A stretch of 64,000 bases of DNA from an uncultured Bacteroidales bacterium (GCA_946414805.1 CAMKPZ010000004.1:62001-126000), one strand, 5' to 3'. Counted from the stretch's first letter, positions 25,226 through 36,679 are shown. A program made the numbers and translations. The notes: generated by a model from the letters alone, not told the origin.

Positions 25226-26794
25226 ATGAAAAAGATTTTTGCGATTTTGATTATTTGCGCTATTGCAGTGAGTGCAATGGCCATGCCGGCGCGCCGTGAT
25301 GGTATCGTCCGGACAGCCGCAGACGGCACAGAGAAAGTGGTGTATCTGCATGGAGATGAGAGTTTTCACTACATGACCGATGCAGAAGGCAACTGGTTGG
25401 ACGAAGAGACGCTTCTTCCGCTGAGCGAAGAGGCTAAAGCCGTTCGCAAGACAAAAGGAAAAGCACGTATCCAACAACGCCGTATCCAACAGCAACGACA
25501 AGAGACAGGAGTAGATCGTTTGCTATCTCCGCGCGGTGCTGTGATCCTTGTCAGCTATAGCGACAAGGCTTTTCAAAGCAGCAATGAGGATATGACACAA
25601 TGGGCCAAAGGCGATACTTACACTTACAACGGAGCCACGGGTTCTATCCGTCGGTATTTCCTTGACCAGAGTTGGGGAACATACGATCTGGACATCGATG
25701 TAATCGGTCCCGTGAAGGTAAGCAAGACCGCTGCCTACTATGGAAAAAACGATTACAGTGGAAATGACCAACACGCCGATGAATTGGTAGCAGAAGCCTG
25801 CAAAATAGCGCACGACTCATTAGGCGCAGATTTCAGCCAGTACGATTTCAATAATGACGGTAAGGTGGATTGGGTTGTCATCCTCTACGCCGGTAAAGGA
25901 GAAGCTGACGGCGGAACCAGTACCACTATCTGGCCGCACCAATACGATTTGAGTTACACCAACATGCAATTCAAACTTGACGGCAAGACGATTGATCATT
26001 ACTGCTGTCTGAATGAGATTGACGGTCAAACAGGCAAACGCACCGGTATCGCTACATTTTGCCATGAATTCAGCCACGTGATGGGCTTGCCGGATTTCTA
26101 TGAGACCAACGATGAGTATAGTTGGAAAGGGCTGCACACGTTGTGTGAATGGGATGTCATGGACTACGGGCCGTACAACAACAATGGAAATACACCACCC
26201 AACTATTCGGCTTACGAGCGTTGGTTCATGGGGTGGATCACTCCCACCCTTATCAGCGATGCTGCTTCAGTGGTACTGCCGGATCTGAGTGACTCGAAAG
26301 CGGCTGTATTGCTGACTGCCAACGGAACCAACGTAAGCAATGTACTGAACCCTACACCGAAGACATTCTATTTATTGGAAAACCGCCAGAAGAAGGGGTG
26401 GGACAAATATCTGCCCGGAGAAGGCTTGCTGATTACCAAGATCAGTTATAACCGCACCAACTGGATGTACAACCAAGTGAATAACTCAGCCTCAGCTATG
26501 GGAGTGGATCTTATGGAGGCAAAAACGAATACCAGTAATAGGGGTAAAATAACCGATGCATATCCGGACGGCGCGACCTCGTTCACCAAGATCACGAACT
26601 ACCAAGTGACCAATATTGATCTCAAAGACGGAATTATCACCTTTGATGTCAACGGTGGCGGCGAGGAGATACTATTAGATGTAGAGACTGTACAGGACGG
26701 AGAAGAAAAAGCCAGAAAGATCATCCGTGACGGTCAGGTGGTGATCATCCGCGGAGGCAAGGAATATAATATTATCGGAGCACTGCTCCACTAA
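25226..26794 (+). CDS. secreted M6-family metalloprotease with C-terminal tag
   Basis: 522 residues from Met at 25226 (MKKIFAILIICAIAVSAMA); the in-frame ATG at 25130 lies in the previous gene and hides the signal. Prodomain PARRDGIVRTAADG, LHGDESFHYM. Zinc motif HEFSH (280-284) with Asp290, the M6 pattern. A DFNNDGKVDW segment (about 207-216) looks like a calcium loop. The end (KIIRDGQVVIIRGGKEYN) is the shared tag. Probably a T9SS-exported peptidase. It differs from the protease at 15432 in having the tag and in lacking the InlB-like repeat. Confidence 0.92.
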   Translation: MKKIFAILIICAIAVSAMAMPARRDGIVRTAADGTEKVVYLHGDESFHYMTDAEGNWLDEETLLPLSEEAKAVRKTKGKARIQQRRIQQQRQETGVDRLLSPRGAVILVSYSDKAFQSSNEDMTQWAKGDTYTYNGATGSIRRYFLDQSWGTYDLDIDVIGPVKVSKTAAYYGKNDYSGNDQHADELVAEACKIAHDSLGADFSQYDFNNDGKVDWVVILYAGKGEADGGTSTTIWPHQYDLSYTNMQFKLDGKTIDHYCCLNEIDGQTGKRTGIATFCHEFSHVMGLPDFYETNDEYSWKGLHTLCEWDVMDYGPYNNNGNTPPNYSAYERWFMGWITPTLISDAASVVLPDLSDSKAAVLLTANGTNVSNVLNPTPKTFYLLENRQKKGWDKYLPGEGLLITKISYNRTNWMYNQVNNSASAMGVDLMEAKTNTSNRGKITDAYPDGATSFTKITNYQVTNIDLKDGIITFDVNGGGEEILLDVETVQDGEEKARKIIRDGQVVIIRGGKEYNIIGALLH

Positions 26795-26797
26795 TTT

Positions 26798-27562
26798 ATG
26801 AAAATCATCAGTTATAACTTGAACGGCATCCGTTCAGCTATCAACAAAGGGTTGCTCGACTGGTTGGCGGTGGAGCAACCCGATGTGTTTTGCATCCAAG
26901 AGAGCAAGGCCCAGCCGGAGCAGATCGATGTGATGGCGATGCAGGAGTTGGGTTATCACAGTTATATCCACTCGGCAGAGAAAAAAGGGTATTCGGGCGT
27001 GTGTATCTTCAGCAAGCAAGAGCCGGACAAAGTAGTCGCAGGCATGGGAATGCCCCAATACGACCGCGAGGGACGTGTGCTGCGTGCCGATTTCGGGGAC
27101 CTGACCATCGTAGATGCCTATATCCCCAGCGGCACGACAGGAGATATCCGTCAAGAGTTCAAGATGGAGTTTCTGGAAGATTTCCTGGTATGGGTGAACG
27201 AGTTGCGCAAAGAGCGGCCGAACATCGTGATATGCGGCGACTATAACATCTGCCACAAGCCGATCGACATCAATCATCCGGAACGCCAGACAGGTGTGTC
27301 GGGATTCCTGCCGGAAGAGCGGGAATGGATGGACCGATGGGAAGCAAGCGGATTGGTAGATTCGTTCCGTGTGTTCGACCAGAGCGCAGAGCGGTACAGC
27401 TGGTGGAGCTGGCGCGCCGGAGCAAGAGAACGCAACGTAGGATGGCGGATCGATTACCACTGGGTGAGCGAGAGTCTGCGGCCGAGACTCAAAGACGCCA
27501 AGATTTTAACGGAGGCAGTGCATTCGGACCATTGTCCGGTAATGGTTGTCTTGGACGACTAA
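26798..27562 (+). CDS. xth: exodeoxyribonuclease III
   Basis: 254 residues, an apurinic/apyrimidinic endonuclease and 3'-5' exonuclease of base excision repair. Conserved elements: [11 protein letters not shown], the metal-binding Glu in [15 protein letters not shown], the catalytic DYN in [17 protein letters not shown] and the terminal HSDHCPV. It starts 3 bases after the M6 protease stop, a close but functionally odd pairing. The ATG is unambiguous. Confidence 0.96.
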   Translation: MKIISYNLNGIRSAINKGLLDWLAVEQPDVFCIQESKAQPEQIDVMAMQELGYHSYIHSAEKKGYSGVCIFSKQEPDKVVAGMGMPQYDREGRVLRADFGDLTIVDAYIPSGTTGDIRQEFKMEFLEDFLVWVNELRKERPNIVICGDYNICHKPIDINHPERQTGVSGFLPEEREWMDRWEASGLVDSFRVFDQSAERYSWWSWRAGARERNVGWRIDYHWVSESLRPRLKDAKILTEAVHSDHCPVMVVLDD

Positions 27563-27595
27563 TTTACCATTTGTTCATTTACCATTTAGTAATTT

Positions 27596-28339
27596 ATGGA
27601 TAGATTACGGACAGAACATCTGATCAAGAAATACGGCAAGCGCACCGTAGTGGACGATGTGTCTATCGAGCTGACACAAGGCGAAATCGTAGGTTTGTTA
27701 GGTCCAAACGGCGCCGGCAAGACCACGACCTTCTACATGACAACCGGTCTGATCTCCGCCAATAACGGACGGATATTTCTGAACGATCAAGATATCACAA
27801 CCTTCCCGATGTACAAACGCGCGAAGATGGGTATCGGCTATCTGCCGCAGGAAGCGAGTGTGTTCCGCAAGATGAGCGTAGAGGACAACATCCGCGCCGT
27901 GCTGGAACTGACCGATTTTCCCAAAGAATACCAGGAGGAGAAATTAGAGCAGCTGATCAAGGAGTTCAACCTCGCCCACGTGCGCAATAACCTCGGCGAC
28001 CGGCTGAGCGGCGGCGAACGAAGAAGAACCGAGATCGCACGGTGCCTGGCTATCGAGCCGAAATTCGTAATGCTGGACGAGCCATTCGCAGGCGTCGATC
28101 CGATTGCGGTACAGGAGATCCAAGATGTAGTCTGGCGGCTGAAGGACAAGAATATTGGTATTCTGATCACGGACCACAACGTGGACGAGACACTGATGAT
28201 CACCGACCGCGCGTACCTGCTATTTGAAGGCAAGATCCTCTTCCACGGCACGCCGGAAGAGTTAGCCGCCAACCCGATCGTAAGGCAGAACTATCTCGGC
28301 CGTGATTTCGAGTTAAAGAAAAAGACAAGGGTAGATTGA
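27596..28339 (+). CDS. lptB: LPS export ABC transporter ATP-binding protein LptB
   Basis: 247 residues. Walker A GPNGAGKT (36-43), [13 protein letters not shown] signature, Walker [13 protein letters not shown]-loop ITDHNV. The GERRR signature and [10 protein letters not shown] are typical of LptB, which powers LPS extraction from the inner membrane. It opens a run of LPS/glycan genes with overlapping ends: its TGA overlaps the next start (TTGA). The 33-base gap before it contains a short repeat (ATTTACCATTTG, ATTTACCATTTAG). Confidence 0.95.
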   Translation: MDRLRTEHLIKKYGKRTVVDDVSIELTQGEIVGLLGPNGAGKTTTFYMTTGLISANNGRIFLNDQDITTFPMYKRAKMGIGYLPQEASVFRKMSVEDNIRAVLELTDFPKEYQEEKLEQLIKEFNLAHVRNNLGDRLSGGERRRTEIARCLAIEPKFVMLDEPFAGVDPIAVQEIQDVVWRLKDKNIGILITDHNVDETLMITDRAYLLFEGKILFHGTPEELAANPIVRQNYLGRDFELKKKTRVD

Positions 28340-29328
28340 GAATTGAAAATTATATAGTGTTACTGGCATCCGTTGTGCTTTGTTCGTGCGGACAACCGGA
28401 CATAACGGAGGATCTTCGAAGCATAGAGAGATGCAGCGAAGCTCCCGTTGCGATCAGTTCGGCAGGGTGCTTTGCCTATGAAGGGAAGGGTTATGTCATC
28501 GGCGGCCGAACCAACAGCCATACGCCCACTAACCACCTTTATTGCTACGACCCGCAGAGAGACGAATGGAGCGATTTAGGCGAAACGGCACTCAAGCCCT
28601 GCATCCGTCCACGCGCCGCAACGGTAGGCGATCAGGTATATATGGGGTTGGGGATGAACGGCAAAGTGCTGATTGACAGCACCTATATACGACAATGGTG
28701 GCGATGGACTCCTGCCACAAACCAATGGGACACCATGGCAGACTATCCATCCGACCGCACAGTAGGTCCGGCAGTCGCCGCTGACGAGCGATATATATAC
28801 GCATGCTACGGGGGCAAGCAGAATTTCGAGCGGTGTATCTTCCGGTACGACACGCAGAGAGACGAATGGACGAAGATGGCAGACGGGTTAGCCCGCATGG
28901 CCTCCTACCCTCCCCGCGCCAACAGTATTACGGGAGCTGTCTGCGGAGGCAGGCTTTATATCGGTTCCGGTTATTTCCGCACCAGCGAAGATTTCTGGGT
29001 AGAAGCAGAGTGCAGGGACGACAGTGTGATCTGGCACCGATGCACCCCTCTCAACGGGAAACGCCATAACGCCGTTGCCGCCACCGACGACCGGTCGATC
29101 TATATCGCAGGCGGGCATTACTACGGCGGCACGCTGACCACCGGAATGCTCTATGATGACATCCTGTGTTATGACCCCGAGAAAGACCGATGGACGCGGA
29201 TCGGACATCTGCCGGACGGCGGAAGAGAGAACATGACAGGATGGGTGATCGACGGATATCTGTATATCGGATTAGGGAACGACCGCAATAACCACCCCTG
29301 CGCAGAACTATACCGCATTGCATTATGA
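28336..29328 (+). CDS. kelch-repeat lipoprotein
   Basis: 330 residues from a TTG start that overlaps the lptB stop. Lipoprotein signal with lipobox VVLCSC. Several kelch blades follow: [11 protein letters not shown]...[28 protein letters not shown]...[27 protein letters not shown]...[12 protein letters not shown] and GYLYIGLG, about six, enough for a beta-propeller. Probably outer-membrane or periplasmic, a binding or structural role in the surrounding glycan operon. Partner unknown. Confidence 0.85.
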   Translation: MRIENYIVLLASVVLCSCGQPDITEDLRSIERCSEAPVAISSAGCFAYEGKGYVIGGRTNSHTPTNHLYCYDPQRDEWSDLGETALKPCIRPRAATVGDQVYMGLGMNGKVLIDSTYIRQWWRWTPATNQWDTMADYPSDRTVGPAVAADERYIYACYGGKQNFERCIFRYDTQRDEWTKMADGLARMASYPPRANSITGAVCGGRLYIGSGYFRTSEDFWVEAECRDDSVIWHRCTPLNGKRHNAVAATDDRSIYIAGGHYYGGTLTTGMLYDDILCYDPEKDRWTRIGHLPDGGRENMTGWVIDGYLYIGLGNDRNNHPCAELYRIAL

Positions 29329-30821
29329 GAAAAGGGCTATTGGTCATATTACTGCTATACAGCATTGCGGGCATGGGTTGGAACTGGTGGCCGTTGCCGA
29401 TGGCAGAACCGGACACGACGGACAGAGACAGCCTCATATATCTGGCAGGCCTCTCCGCCACCGCCGGAAGCGGCAGGTTCAGCGCTTCGATGATCAGCGA
29501 GAACGAACAAGGCGCGACTGCCATTACGCCATTCAGCGGCAGTCTGCGGGCCGCCATCATTAAGCCCGCCACCCGTCCGCACCGATGGTATGACTACGAC
29601 GGAGCGATCGACATCACCGGGATGATACACAGCCCGTTAGACGAAGCAATATACGGAAACGGGCAAGGGCGTTTCCCCGTTTACCGAGGCAAGCAGGGTA
29701 GCGTTATCATCCGCCAATGCTATGCCCATGTGCGGTTGTACATCATTGATTTCTCCGCCGGAGTAATGCCGGTGAGTGACCATATGGACACCCCTTTAGG
29801 AACAGGAAGTTTACTGCTCTCCCACAACGCGCCCTCCATGCCCGCTCTGCACATCGGAATAGACCGATGGACCGCCATACCGGGATTATTCGGTTATCTG
29901 GAGATAAAAGGAGGCTTGACACACGCCTGGCTGACCGATAATATTGCTGTTCACAACAGTATGCTGCATTACAAGTACGCGGGCGTTCAGGCAGGAGGCA
30001 GGTTACCGGTGAATATCAGTTATGAGTTCCACCACGCCGCCCAATGGGGAGGATACGACGCAGCCGGTAACGACTTAGGCAACGATCTGCACAGTTTTAA
30101 GAATGTGTTTTTAGCCCACAGCGGCGGCCATTCCTATAACGAGAGTTTTAACGCGCAAGGCAATCACCTGGGCAGCCAACAGTTGGCACTGACCCTAAAA
30201 GGGAAAGGATGGCATATCAAAGGTTATTGGCAAAATTTTCTGGAAGACAACTTCAATTTTATCGGTCGCGGGCAGAATCTGTCCGATGGACGATGGGGAA
30301 TATCCATGGAGCAAGGACGATGGCCGTTCATCCAATGCGTGAACATGGAATATATCAACACCACCGACCAGTCCGGTCCGATGCACGACCAGGACGGTAT
30401 TATCTATGCCGGCAACGACGACTACTACCGCAACGGCGTTTACGGACAGGGATGGAGTTATTACGGCTACTCGATCGGCACACCGCTGATTACCTCGCCG
30501 CTCTATTCCGCCGGAACGGATACCCAGACCCCCAACAACCGTGTTCAGGCATGGCATATAGGCGTAGGCGGCGACATATACGGTTTTCGCTATGCCCTGA
30601 TGGCCACCTATGCCCGTAACTACGGCCGATACCAAACGGACGATTGGTATGAAGAGAAAAGTCACAACACAGCGCTGATGGCGGAAGTAAAAAAACAAGT
30701 GAGACAAGCCTGGGGACTGGAGTTCGGTCTGCGTCTTGCCGCAGACTGCGGTACCCAATGGGGAAACCGCTTCAGCGCCATGCTGACTATTACCAAACAA
30801 GGACTAATAAAACAGTACTGA
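29325..30821 (+). CDS. capsule assembly Wzi-like outer-membrane protein
   Basis: 498 residues with a signal peptide ([20 protein letters not shown]) and alternating aromatic strands of a large beta-barrel, ending in an aromatic (KQY). Segments such as GIDRWTAIPGLFGYLEIKG, GKGWHIKGYWQNFLEDN and FIGRGQNLSDGRWGISME fit the Caps_assemb_Wzi family, outer-membrane lectins that help attach surface polysaccharide. It overlaps the kelch gene by 4 bases, and DUF4254 follows after 2. Confidence 0.82.
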   Translation: MRKGLLVILLLYSIAGMGWNWWPLPMAEPDTTDRDSLIYLAGLSATAGSGRFSASMISENEQGATAITPFSGSLRAAIIKPATRPHRWYDYDGAIDITGMIHSPLDEAIYGNGQGRFPVYRGKQGSVIIRQCYAHVRLYIIDFSAGVMPVSDHMDTPLGTGSLLLSHNAPSMPALHIGIDRWTAIPGLFGYLEIKGGLTHAWLTDNIAVHNSMLHYKYAGVQAGGRLPVNISYEFHHAAQWGGYDAAGNDLGNDLHSFKNVFLAHSGGHSYNESFNAQGNHLGSQQLALTLKGKGWHIKGYWQNFLEDNFNFIGRGQNLSDGRWGISMEQGRWPFIQCVNMEYINTTDQSGPMHDQDGIIYAGNDDYYRNGVYGQGWSYYGYSIGTPLITSPLYSAGTDTQTPNNRVQAWHIGVGGDIYGFRYALMATYARNYGRYQTDDWYEEKSHNTALMAEVKKQVRQAWGLEFGLRLAADCGTQWGNRFSAMLTITKQGLIKQY

Positions 30822-30823
30822 AT

Positions 30824-31425
<602 letters not shown>

Positions 31426-31429
<4 letters not shown>

Positions 31430-32376
31430 AACGACTACTGGTCATACGATTTTCCGCGTTAGGCGATGTAGCGATGCTTGCGCCTATCGTACGCGCTACG
31501 GCAGAACAATATCCGGAAGTGGAGATTACGGTTCTGTCGCAAGAGCGGATGGCGGATCTCTTTGCCTGCATGCCGGCTAATGTGCGGTTTCACGGCGTAG
31601 ATATACACCGGACATCGTTGCGGGAGATAGCGGGCGGTTTGGACCGGTTCGACTACGTAGCCGATATGCACGGCGTATGGCGGAGCCGGTATATCCGAAT
31701 AAGGACGGCTCTCCGCGGGGCACGCGTACGGACGATTCATAAAGGACGGATAAACAAGTTTTTACTGATCCATGGAATGGTTCATAAACCACTGAAAACG
31801 ACCACAGTACGATACACTGATGTGTTACAAAAATTAGGATTTCCTCTGCTCTATTCCGAGGCATCCTGCATTATGCCTCAGCACACAGGAGGAAACGGAA
31901 TCGGTGTCGCACCCTTTGCCGCCCATCAGGGAAAGATATACCCTCTGGACCGGATGGAGAAAGTGGTGGAGATACTGAGTAAGAAAGGCGAGAAAGTGGT
32001 TCTTTTCGGCGGAGGCCGGAAGGAAAGAGAAGTTCTGGAAGCATGGGCGGCGAAATATCCGGGTGTGGTCTCCGTTGCCGGCCAATACAGTCTGGTGCAG
32101 GAGTTGGAACTCATCCGCGGGCTGCGTGTGATGGTCAGTATGGACAGTGCGAACATGCATCTGGCATCGCTGGCAGGGACACGCGTAATATCCATCTGGG
32201 GAGCCACCCATCCGTATGCCGGTTTTTGCGGTATAGGGCAGCAAGAGAGCGACTGCGTTCAGCTCGATCTGAAATGCCGTCCTTGCTCTGTGTATGGCAA
32301 TAAGCCCTGCCGGTTCGGCGACTACCGGTGTATGGATATAGCCCCCGAGGAGATAATACATAAGATCTATGATTAG
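31426..32376 (+). CDS. glycosyltransferase family 9 (heptosyltransferase-like)
   Basis: 316 residues from a GTG start overlapping the DUF4254 stop. N-terminal RFSALGDVAMLAPIVRA and the nucleotide-sugar-binding C-terminal half (GIGVAPFAAHQGKIYPL, VVLFGGGRKE, VSMDSANMHLASLAGTRVIS, WGATHPYAGF) are typical of GT9. It probably adds a core sugar to LPS in the cytoplasm. Near the C-terminus five Cys lie within about 25 residues (CVQLDLKCRPC, then PCRFGDYRCM), a conserved feature of Bacteroidota members. It overlaps the next gene by 8 bases. Confidence 0.92.
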
Positions 32377-33148
32377 ACGACTGAACCCCGCATATGAACT
32401 GCTACGCAGCCGATTAGAGGACTGCGAGAAATTGATCGCCGGAGGCACGCTGATTCACCGCGGGCGCAACCGGCTATACATAGTGGAGACCGGCGGAGTA
32501 ACTCTCTGTATCAAAAAATACGGCACCCCCAACCTGTTCAAGAGCTTTGTTTACCGCTATCTATGTGCTCCGAAAGGTCTGCGGGCGTGGCGCAACAGCG
32601 AACGGTTACGAGAAGCAGGAATGCTTTCTCCCGAACCCGTGGCGTATATTCAGAACAACCGCCCATGGGGCATTCGGGAGAGTTACTATATCTGCCTGTA
32701 CCACCCCGGACGGACGCTTTACGAATGGGGTAACCAGCCTCTGGGAAAGATCCGGAATGCGATAGAGCAGTTTGCCGTCATGACCGCCCGGATGCATGAG
32801 AAGGGGCTACGAATGCGGGATTACACTCCCGGCAATATTCTTCAGACAGAGCAAGGGTTCGTCTTGGTAGACACCAACAGAATGCGATGCGGAAGAGTGA
32901 GTATCCGGAGAGGTCTGAAAGAGATGAGCGGTCTATGGATGCAGCCGGACGCTGCCGCCTATCTGGCTCAAACATATGCGAAAGCACGCGGTGCACAAGA
33001 GACAGCGCCGTACGAAAAAGCGATGAGACAATACAGGAAAAGGTTCTGGCAGAGGTTTGCACGCCGTCACCACCTAAGCAACGAGATTATCCACCACGAT
33101 TTGGATGGAACCCAATACCCATTTGATTTAACAGCCACATTATCATGA
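32369..33148 (+). CDS. lipopolysaccharide kinase (WaaP/KdkA-like)
   Basis: 259 residues with a protein-kinase-like fold: the Lys in TLCIKKYG for ATP, the catalytic loop MRDYTPGNILQ (Asp, Asn) and the metal-binding FVLVDTNRM. The usual HGD of the catalytic loop is RDY here, as in other Bacteroidota LPS kinases. It should phosphorylate Kdo or a core sugar. It overlaps the GT9 gene by 8 bases and the next gene by 4. Confidence 0.88.
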   Translation: MIRRLNPAYELLRSRLEDCEKLIAGGTLIHRGRNRLYIVETGGVTLCIKKYGTPNLFKSFVYRYLCAPKGLRAWRNSERLREAGMLSPEPVAYIQNNRPWGIRESYYICLYHPGRTLYEWGNQPLGKIRNAIEQFAVMTARMHEKGLRMRDYTPGNILQTEQGFVLVDTNRMRCGRVSIRRGLKEMSGLWMQPDAAAYLAQTYAKARGAQETAPYEKAMRQYRKRFWQRFARRHHLSNEIIHHDLDGTQYPFDLTATLS

Positions 33149-34182
33149 AACATTACCTGCTTTTTGCATCCCATAGTTATGCATTCAGCATTCTCCGTCC
33201 GCTGGAGGAGGCTATCCGCAAGCGTGGCGATAAAGCAGCCTGGTGGCTTGAATACAGTTGTCCGGATCTGCGCACCGAGGATGAGCAACGGCTGTATAAC
33301 CTCGCCGAGGTGAAGCGTTTCCGACCTATCGCTGTGATTGCGCCCGGGAACTGGGTCTATCCGTTCTTCCCCGGAATCAAGGTGGAAGTGTTCCACGGCT
33401 ACCCGATGCGCAAGCGTATTGAGGAGATAGACGACCATTTTACGCTTCGCGGGTGGTGGGATATCTACTGCACACAGGGCCCGAGCAGCACTCCCTATTT
33501 TAACGAATTAGCCGACCGGAACCGCTATTTCAAGATATACGAAACGGGTTGGTGCAAAGCCGACAGTTTTATGCTCCAAGAGCCGGAGCCGCACCGTACG
33601 CGCCCCTGCATCCTCTATGCGCCGACCTTCTCAAAAGGGATCTCTTCCGCCTGGGAGATGGCACCTGCAATAGACCGATTGGCACAGAGTGAAGAATGGG
33701 ACTGGATTATTACGTTTCATCCGCTTCTGACCGATCCGGTGCTGTCAGAGGAATACCGGCAACTGGAGAAGAGGCATCCCAATGTCCGTTTTCAGCGTAT
33801 CAACGAAGGAATAAAAACCTTCCGGCAGACAGATGTGCTGCTATGCGACAGCAGCAGCCTGATCGTAGAATACCTGATGACCCGCAAGCCCGTTGTGACC
33901 CTGCGGAACACCCATCCCGGCGACTACCTGATCGATGTGCAACATACAGAGGAAATCGGCGAAGCCATTCATCGTGCGTTGCAAAGGCCGGAAGAACTAA
34001 TGGGTGCCATTGACCGTTATACCGCTTACCACGAGGCTCACCGCGACGGACTGAACTCCATGCGCGTGCTGGAAGCCATTGATGATTTTGCAGCGCATTA
34101 CCAGGGACGACTGGCACGGAAACCACTGAACCTATGGCGCAAGACACAAATGTTTATCCGCTATCTCAAAAGCCGTAAATGA
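33145..34182 (+). CDS. CDP-glycerol glycerophosphotransferase-like protein
   Basis: 345 residues of the TagB/TagF-type GT-B fold: VEVFHGYPMRKR (HG motif), CILYAPTFSKG, TFHPLLTDP, then the donor-binding TDVLLCDSSSLIVEYLMTRKPVVTL. These enzymes transfer glycerol-phosphate or similar polyol-phosphate units. Its place between an LPS kinase and an O-antigen ligase suggests phosphate-linked decoration of LPS core or O-chain. The substrate is inferred. Confidence 0.85.
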   Translation: MKHYLLFASHSYAFSILRPLEEAIRKRGDKAAWWLEYSCPDLRTEDEQRLYNLAEVKRFRPIAVIAPGNWVYPFFPGIKVEVFHGYPMRKRIEEIDDHFTLRGWWDIYCTQGPSSTPYFNELADRNRYFKIYETGWCKADSFMLQEPEPHRTRPCILYAPTFSKGISSAWEMAPAIDRLAQSEEWDWIITFHPLLTDPVLSEEYRQLEKRHPNVRFQRINEGIKTFRQTDVLLCDSSSLIVEYLMTRKPVVTLRNTHPGDYLIDVQHTEEIGEAIHRALQRPEELMGAIDRYTAYHEAHRDGLNSMRVLEAIDDFAAHYQGRLARKPLNLWRKTQMFIRYLKSRK

Positions 34183-35570
34183 AAGATCTATTACTGACCA
34201 TATTAGGGTGCTGCATCTACATCCCGTGGTTTGCACAGACGGCACGAACGCCTTGGAAGAGACCGGATTGGAGCCGGCAATGGCTGCTGGCAATGCTGTC
34301 ACTGACGGGCATTACGATTCTGCATATACCCTCCGTAATGTATATCTGCGCAGGGCTGACGGCACTTTCTTTAGCGGTATATATCCTATGTACCAAACCG
34401 GCTTTCAAGGCGACGCCTATCCTGATTATCAGTATTGCCTATAGCCTATGGTTCGCCTTGAGCCTCCTATGGTCCGTATCCCCGCGCAAAGGTATGATTT
34501 TCATCATTGACAACGGTTTGCCGATGGTACTGTTCGCCCTGACAGCCTGTGTCATACGGATGGAGAAAGAGGAGTTAATCACACTATTACGCACGTTCTG
34601 CCGGGCCACTTGTATCTTTATCGGCGTGGCGGTTGTATCGTGGCTGATCAGCTGCCAAGAGACGCATATCATGCCGTGGGATTGGCCTGTTCTGCGCAAG
34701 ACCGATGTAGAGAACAGGTATATCTACCAATGGGTATTCCGTTTCTTGGGGGGAATGACAAACGGATATGCGCATCCTTCGTATAACCTGCTGCCCGTTT
34801 TCATGGCAGGCGGAATCGCCACATGGCTGCGCAAGGAGCAGAAAGAGCCAGCCCCCGTATGGTGGATTATATGGAGCGGCGGGCTATTACTGACTCTTCT
34901 GACGGAATCGCGAATGGGTATTATATATTCGGGAATTTTGTTGTCAGGATATATTCTATACCTCATGCCTTCCCGCCGGTGGCGCATCGGCGCTACGGCG
35001 GTTATTATCCTTGCAGGCATCATTGGAATGGCCGCAACAGGAGACTTCTGGCGGCAATATGGCCAAGACGACATTCGTCATTCCCTCTATTCCGACACAT
35101 GGGCATATATACAGAAAAAGCCCCTGACCGGTGCAGGAGCGGGAGCATTGAACCCGATAGAGATATGCCATACGATAGGTAAAGAGTACTGGCCCCATGT
35201 CGGTTATATCGCCCCTGAACGAGAAGTGACCGACTGGCCGGTCAAAACACGTATGCTGCCGCACAACCAGTGGTTGGCAGACTGGGCACACGGCGGCTTG
35301 CTGGCCGCAATCTTATCGGCAGCATTATTCATCTTCACAGCCATCCGATGCCTGCGAACCAGGAATTATTGGGGAGGTATAGCATGGGTGATTTTTGTGA
35401 TTTTCTCCGTACTGGAACCCACGCTCTATATCGGGAAAGGATTATATCTGTTCTGCTGGCTTTATTGCCTGGCTTATACACCGCTTATTTATCAAACAGA
35501 CCGCGCAGATACGCCTGTCCAGCCCCTGCCAACTGACGCATCAACGGTTCCAACTCAAACCGTACGATAA
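34179..35570 (+). CDS. O-antigen ligase-like membrane protein (Wzy/WaaL)
   Basis: 463 residues, about 10-12 membrane segments, with a large periplasmic loop late in the protein containing GAGAGALNPIEI and PHNQWLADWAHGGLLAA, the O-antigen ligase pattern. Last gene of the glycan operon (4-base overlap with the previous one). Ligase and polymerase cannot be told apart by sequence alone; being single and at the end of a core operon favours ligase. Its last 86 bases overlap a convergent gene on the minus strand. Confidence 0.85.
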   Translation: MKDLLLTILGCCIYIPWFAQTARTPWKRPDWSRQWLLAMLSLTGITILHIPSVMYICAGLTALSLAVYILCTKPAFKATPILIISIAYSLWFALSLLWSVSPRKGMIFIIDNGLPMVLFALTACVIRMEKEELITLLRTFCRATCIFIGVAVVSWLISCQETHIMPWDWPVLRKTDVENRYIYQWVFRFLGGMTNGYAHPSYNLLPVFMAGGIATWLRKEQKEPAPVWWIIWSGGLLLTLLTESRMGIIYSGILLSGYILYLMPSRRWRIGATAVIILAGIIGMAATGDFWRQYGQDDIRHSLYSDTWAYIQKKPLTGAGAGALNPIEICHTIGKEYWPHVGYIAPEREVTDWPVKTRMLPHNQWLADWAHGGLLAAILSAALFIFTAIRCLRTRNYWGGIAWVIFVIFSVLEPTLYIGKGLYLFCWLYCLAYTPLIYQTDRADTPVQPLPTDASTVPTQTVR

Positions 35571-36675
35571 CCTGCTGCTGGTGCTGCAGGCGGTGAGTGT
35601 CGTAATGCATATTCCATGAGAAACAGACATTCACGAACGAAGCGCGATAGAGATAGACGAAGATATCCGTGCGATTATAGAGCCGGCTCTGATAAAACGG
35701 ATCTCCCAGACAGAGATACGCATTTCGCGGGCGGAGAGGCTGCATGTTATCGCCCACATACAAGGTATTTTTCAGACCTATAAACCACCAGTTGGCATAC
35801 AACTCAATGAGCGCGCCGTGATTGAAGAAACTCTCATTCACCGATCTGTCACGTTGCCATCCGAAGATATAACCGGCCCGAACAGACAAGGAGTCAAGAG
35901 GAGTATAGCGAGTGAGATCCGCCCCCACAAAGCCATTCAGATGTATGTCATCCATCACATACTCATGGTTGGGAGAGGCGAAAGAAGCCTTGTGGTTCAG
36001 ATGCGCCAAACCACCTGCCTGCAGCCATTTATACCGGTACTGCCCATTGACAAGGACGCGAAACATCTCACGTCTCTCCGGCGTCTGCGCCCCGCGCCAA
36101 TCGCACATCAATTCCACAAATCCCCGTTCATCCTGATAAGCCATGTGCGCACCTTGTATATTCGGATGCATATAGGCGACAGAGTCGTATAACAGCCAAT
36201 CCGGCATCGCGGCTATCCGCTGCGTGTACGGTATAGCTCCCAAGCCAACCGTGAATCCCCTGTAGCGGAAGCGATAATATGCAATCGGGTCGAACTGCAC
36301 ATCGCGCCAGTCCCCACCCAGACGCTGGGTATAACTCACGCCCGCCACTAATTCATGACGACCGCCTGCCCGGTCAATAATCCGGACACCGATCTCCGGA
36401 GACAGCCGGAAATTGAAAATCGTCTGCGGGATCTGGTAGGGTGAGCGATATTCGCGGTTATCAAAATACGTTGTAAAATCCACATCATAGAGAAATTGCA
36501 CAGGCCTGTTTGCTCTTTCCTGCAAGCGAGTCTCAAAAGCGCTATCTACAGGAATATACCGGGGTGTACGGCTGTAGCGGGTCCAGAAGCCATCCGCCTT
36601 GATACTATCATTTGCAATCAAGTCCGGAGCGCAGAGCATCGCCACAAGCAGCAGAAAAAGATAATGATGTTTCAT
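35485..36675 (-). CDS. predicted outer-membrane beta-barrel protein, unknown family
   Basis: 396 residues: signal peptide MKHHYLFLLLVAMLCAPDLIA, then many aromatic alternating strands (HELVAGVSYTQRLGGDW, PIAYYRFRYRGFTVGLGAI, ALIELYANWWFIGLKNTLYV), consistent with a barrel of roughly 14-18 strands. I do not recognise a named family. Its 3' end overlaps the convergent O-antigen ligase gene by 86 bases. It follows the next outer-membrane gene on the minus strand by 4 bases, so the two are co-transcribed. Confidence 0.7.
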   Translation of the reverse strand: MKHHYLFLLLVAMLCAPDLIANDSIKADGFWTRYSRTPRYIPVDSAFETRLQERANRPVQFLYDVDFTTYFDNREYRSPYQIPQTIFNFRLSPEIGVRIIDRAGGRHELVAGVSYTQRLGGDWRDVQFDPIAYYRFRYRGFTVGLGAIPYTQRIAAMPDWLLYDSVAYMHPNIQGAHMAYQDERGFVELMCDWRGAQTPERREMFRVLVNGQYRYKWLQAGGLAHLNHKASFASPNHEYVMDDIHLNGFVGADLTRYTPLDSLSVRAGYIFGWQRDRSVNESFFNHGALIELYANWWFIGLKNTLYVGDNMQPLRPRNAYLCLGDPFYQSRLYNRTDIFVYLYRASFVNVCFSWNMHYDTHRLQHQQQVIVRFELEPLMRQLAGAGQAYLRGLFDK

Positions 36676-36679
36676 AGGT

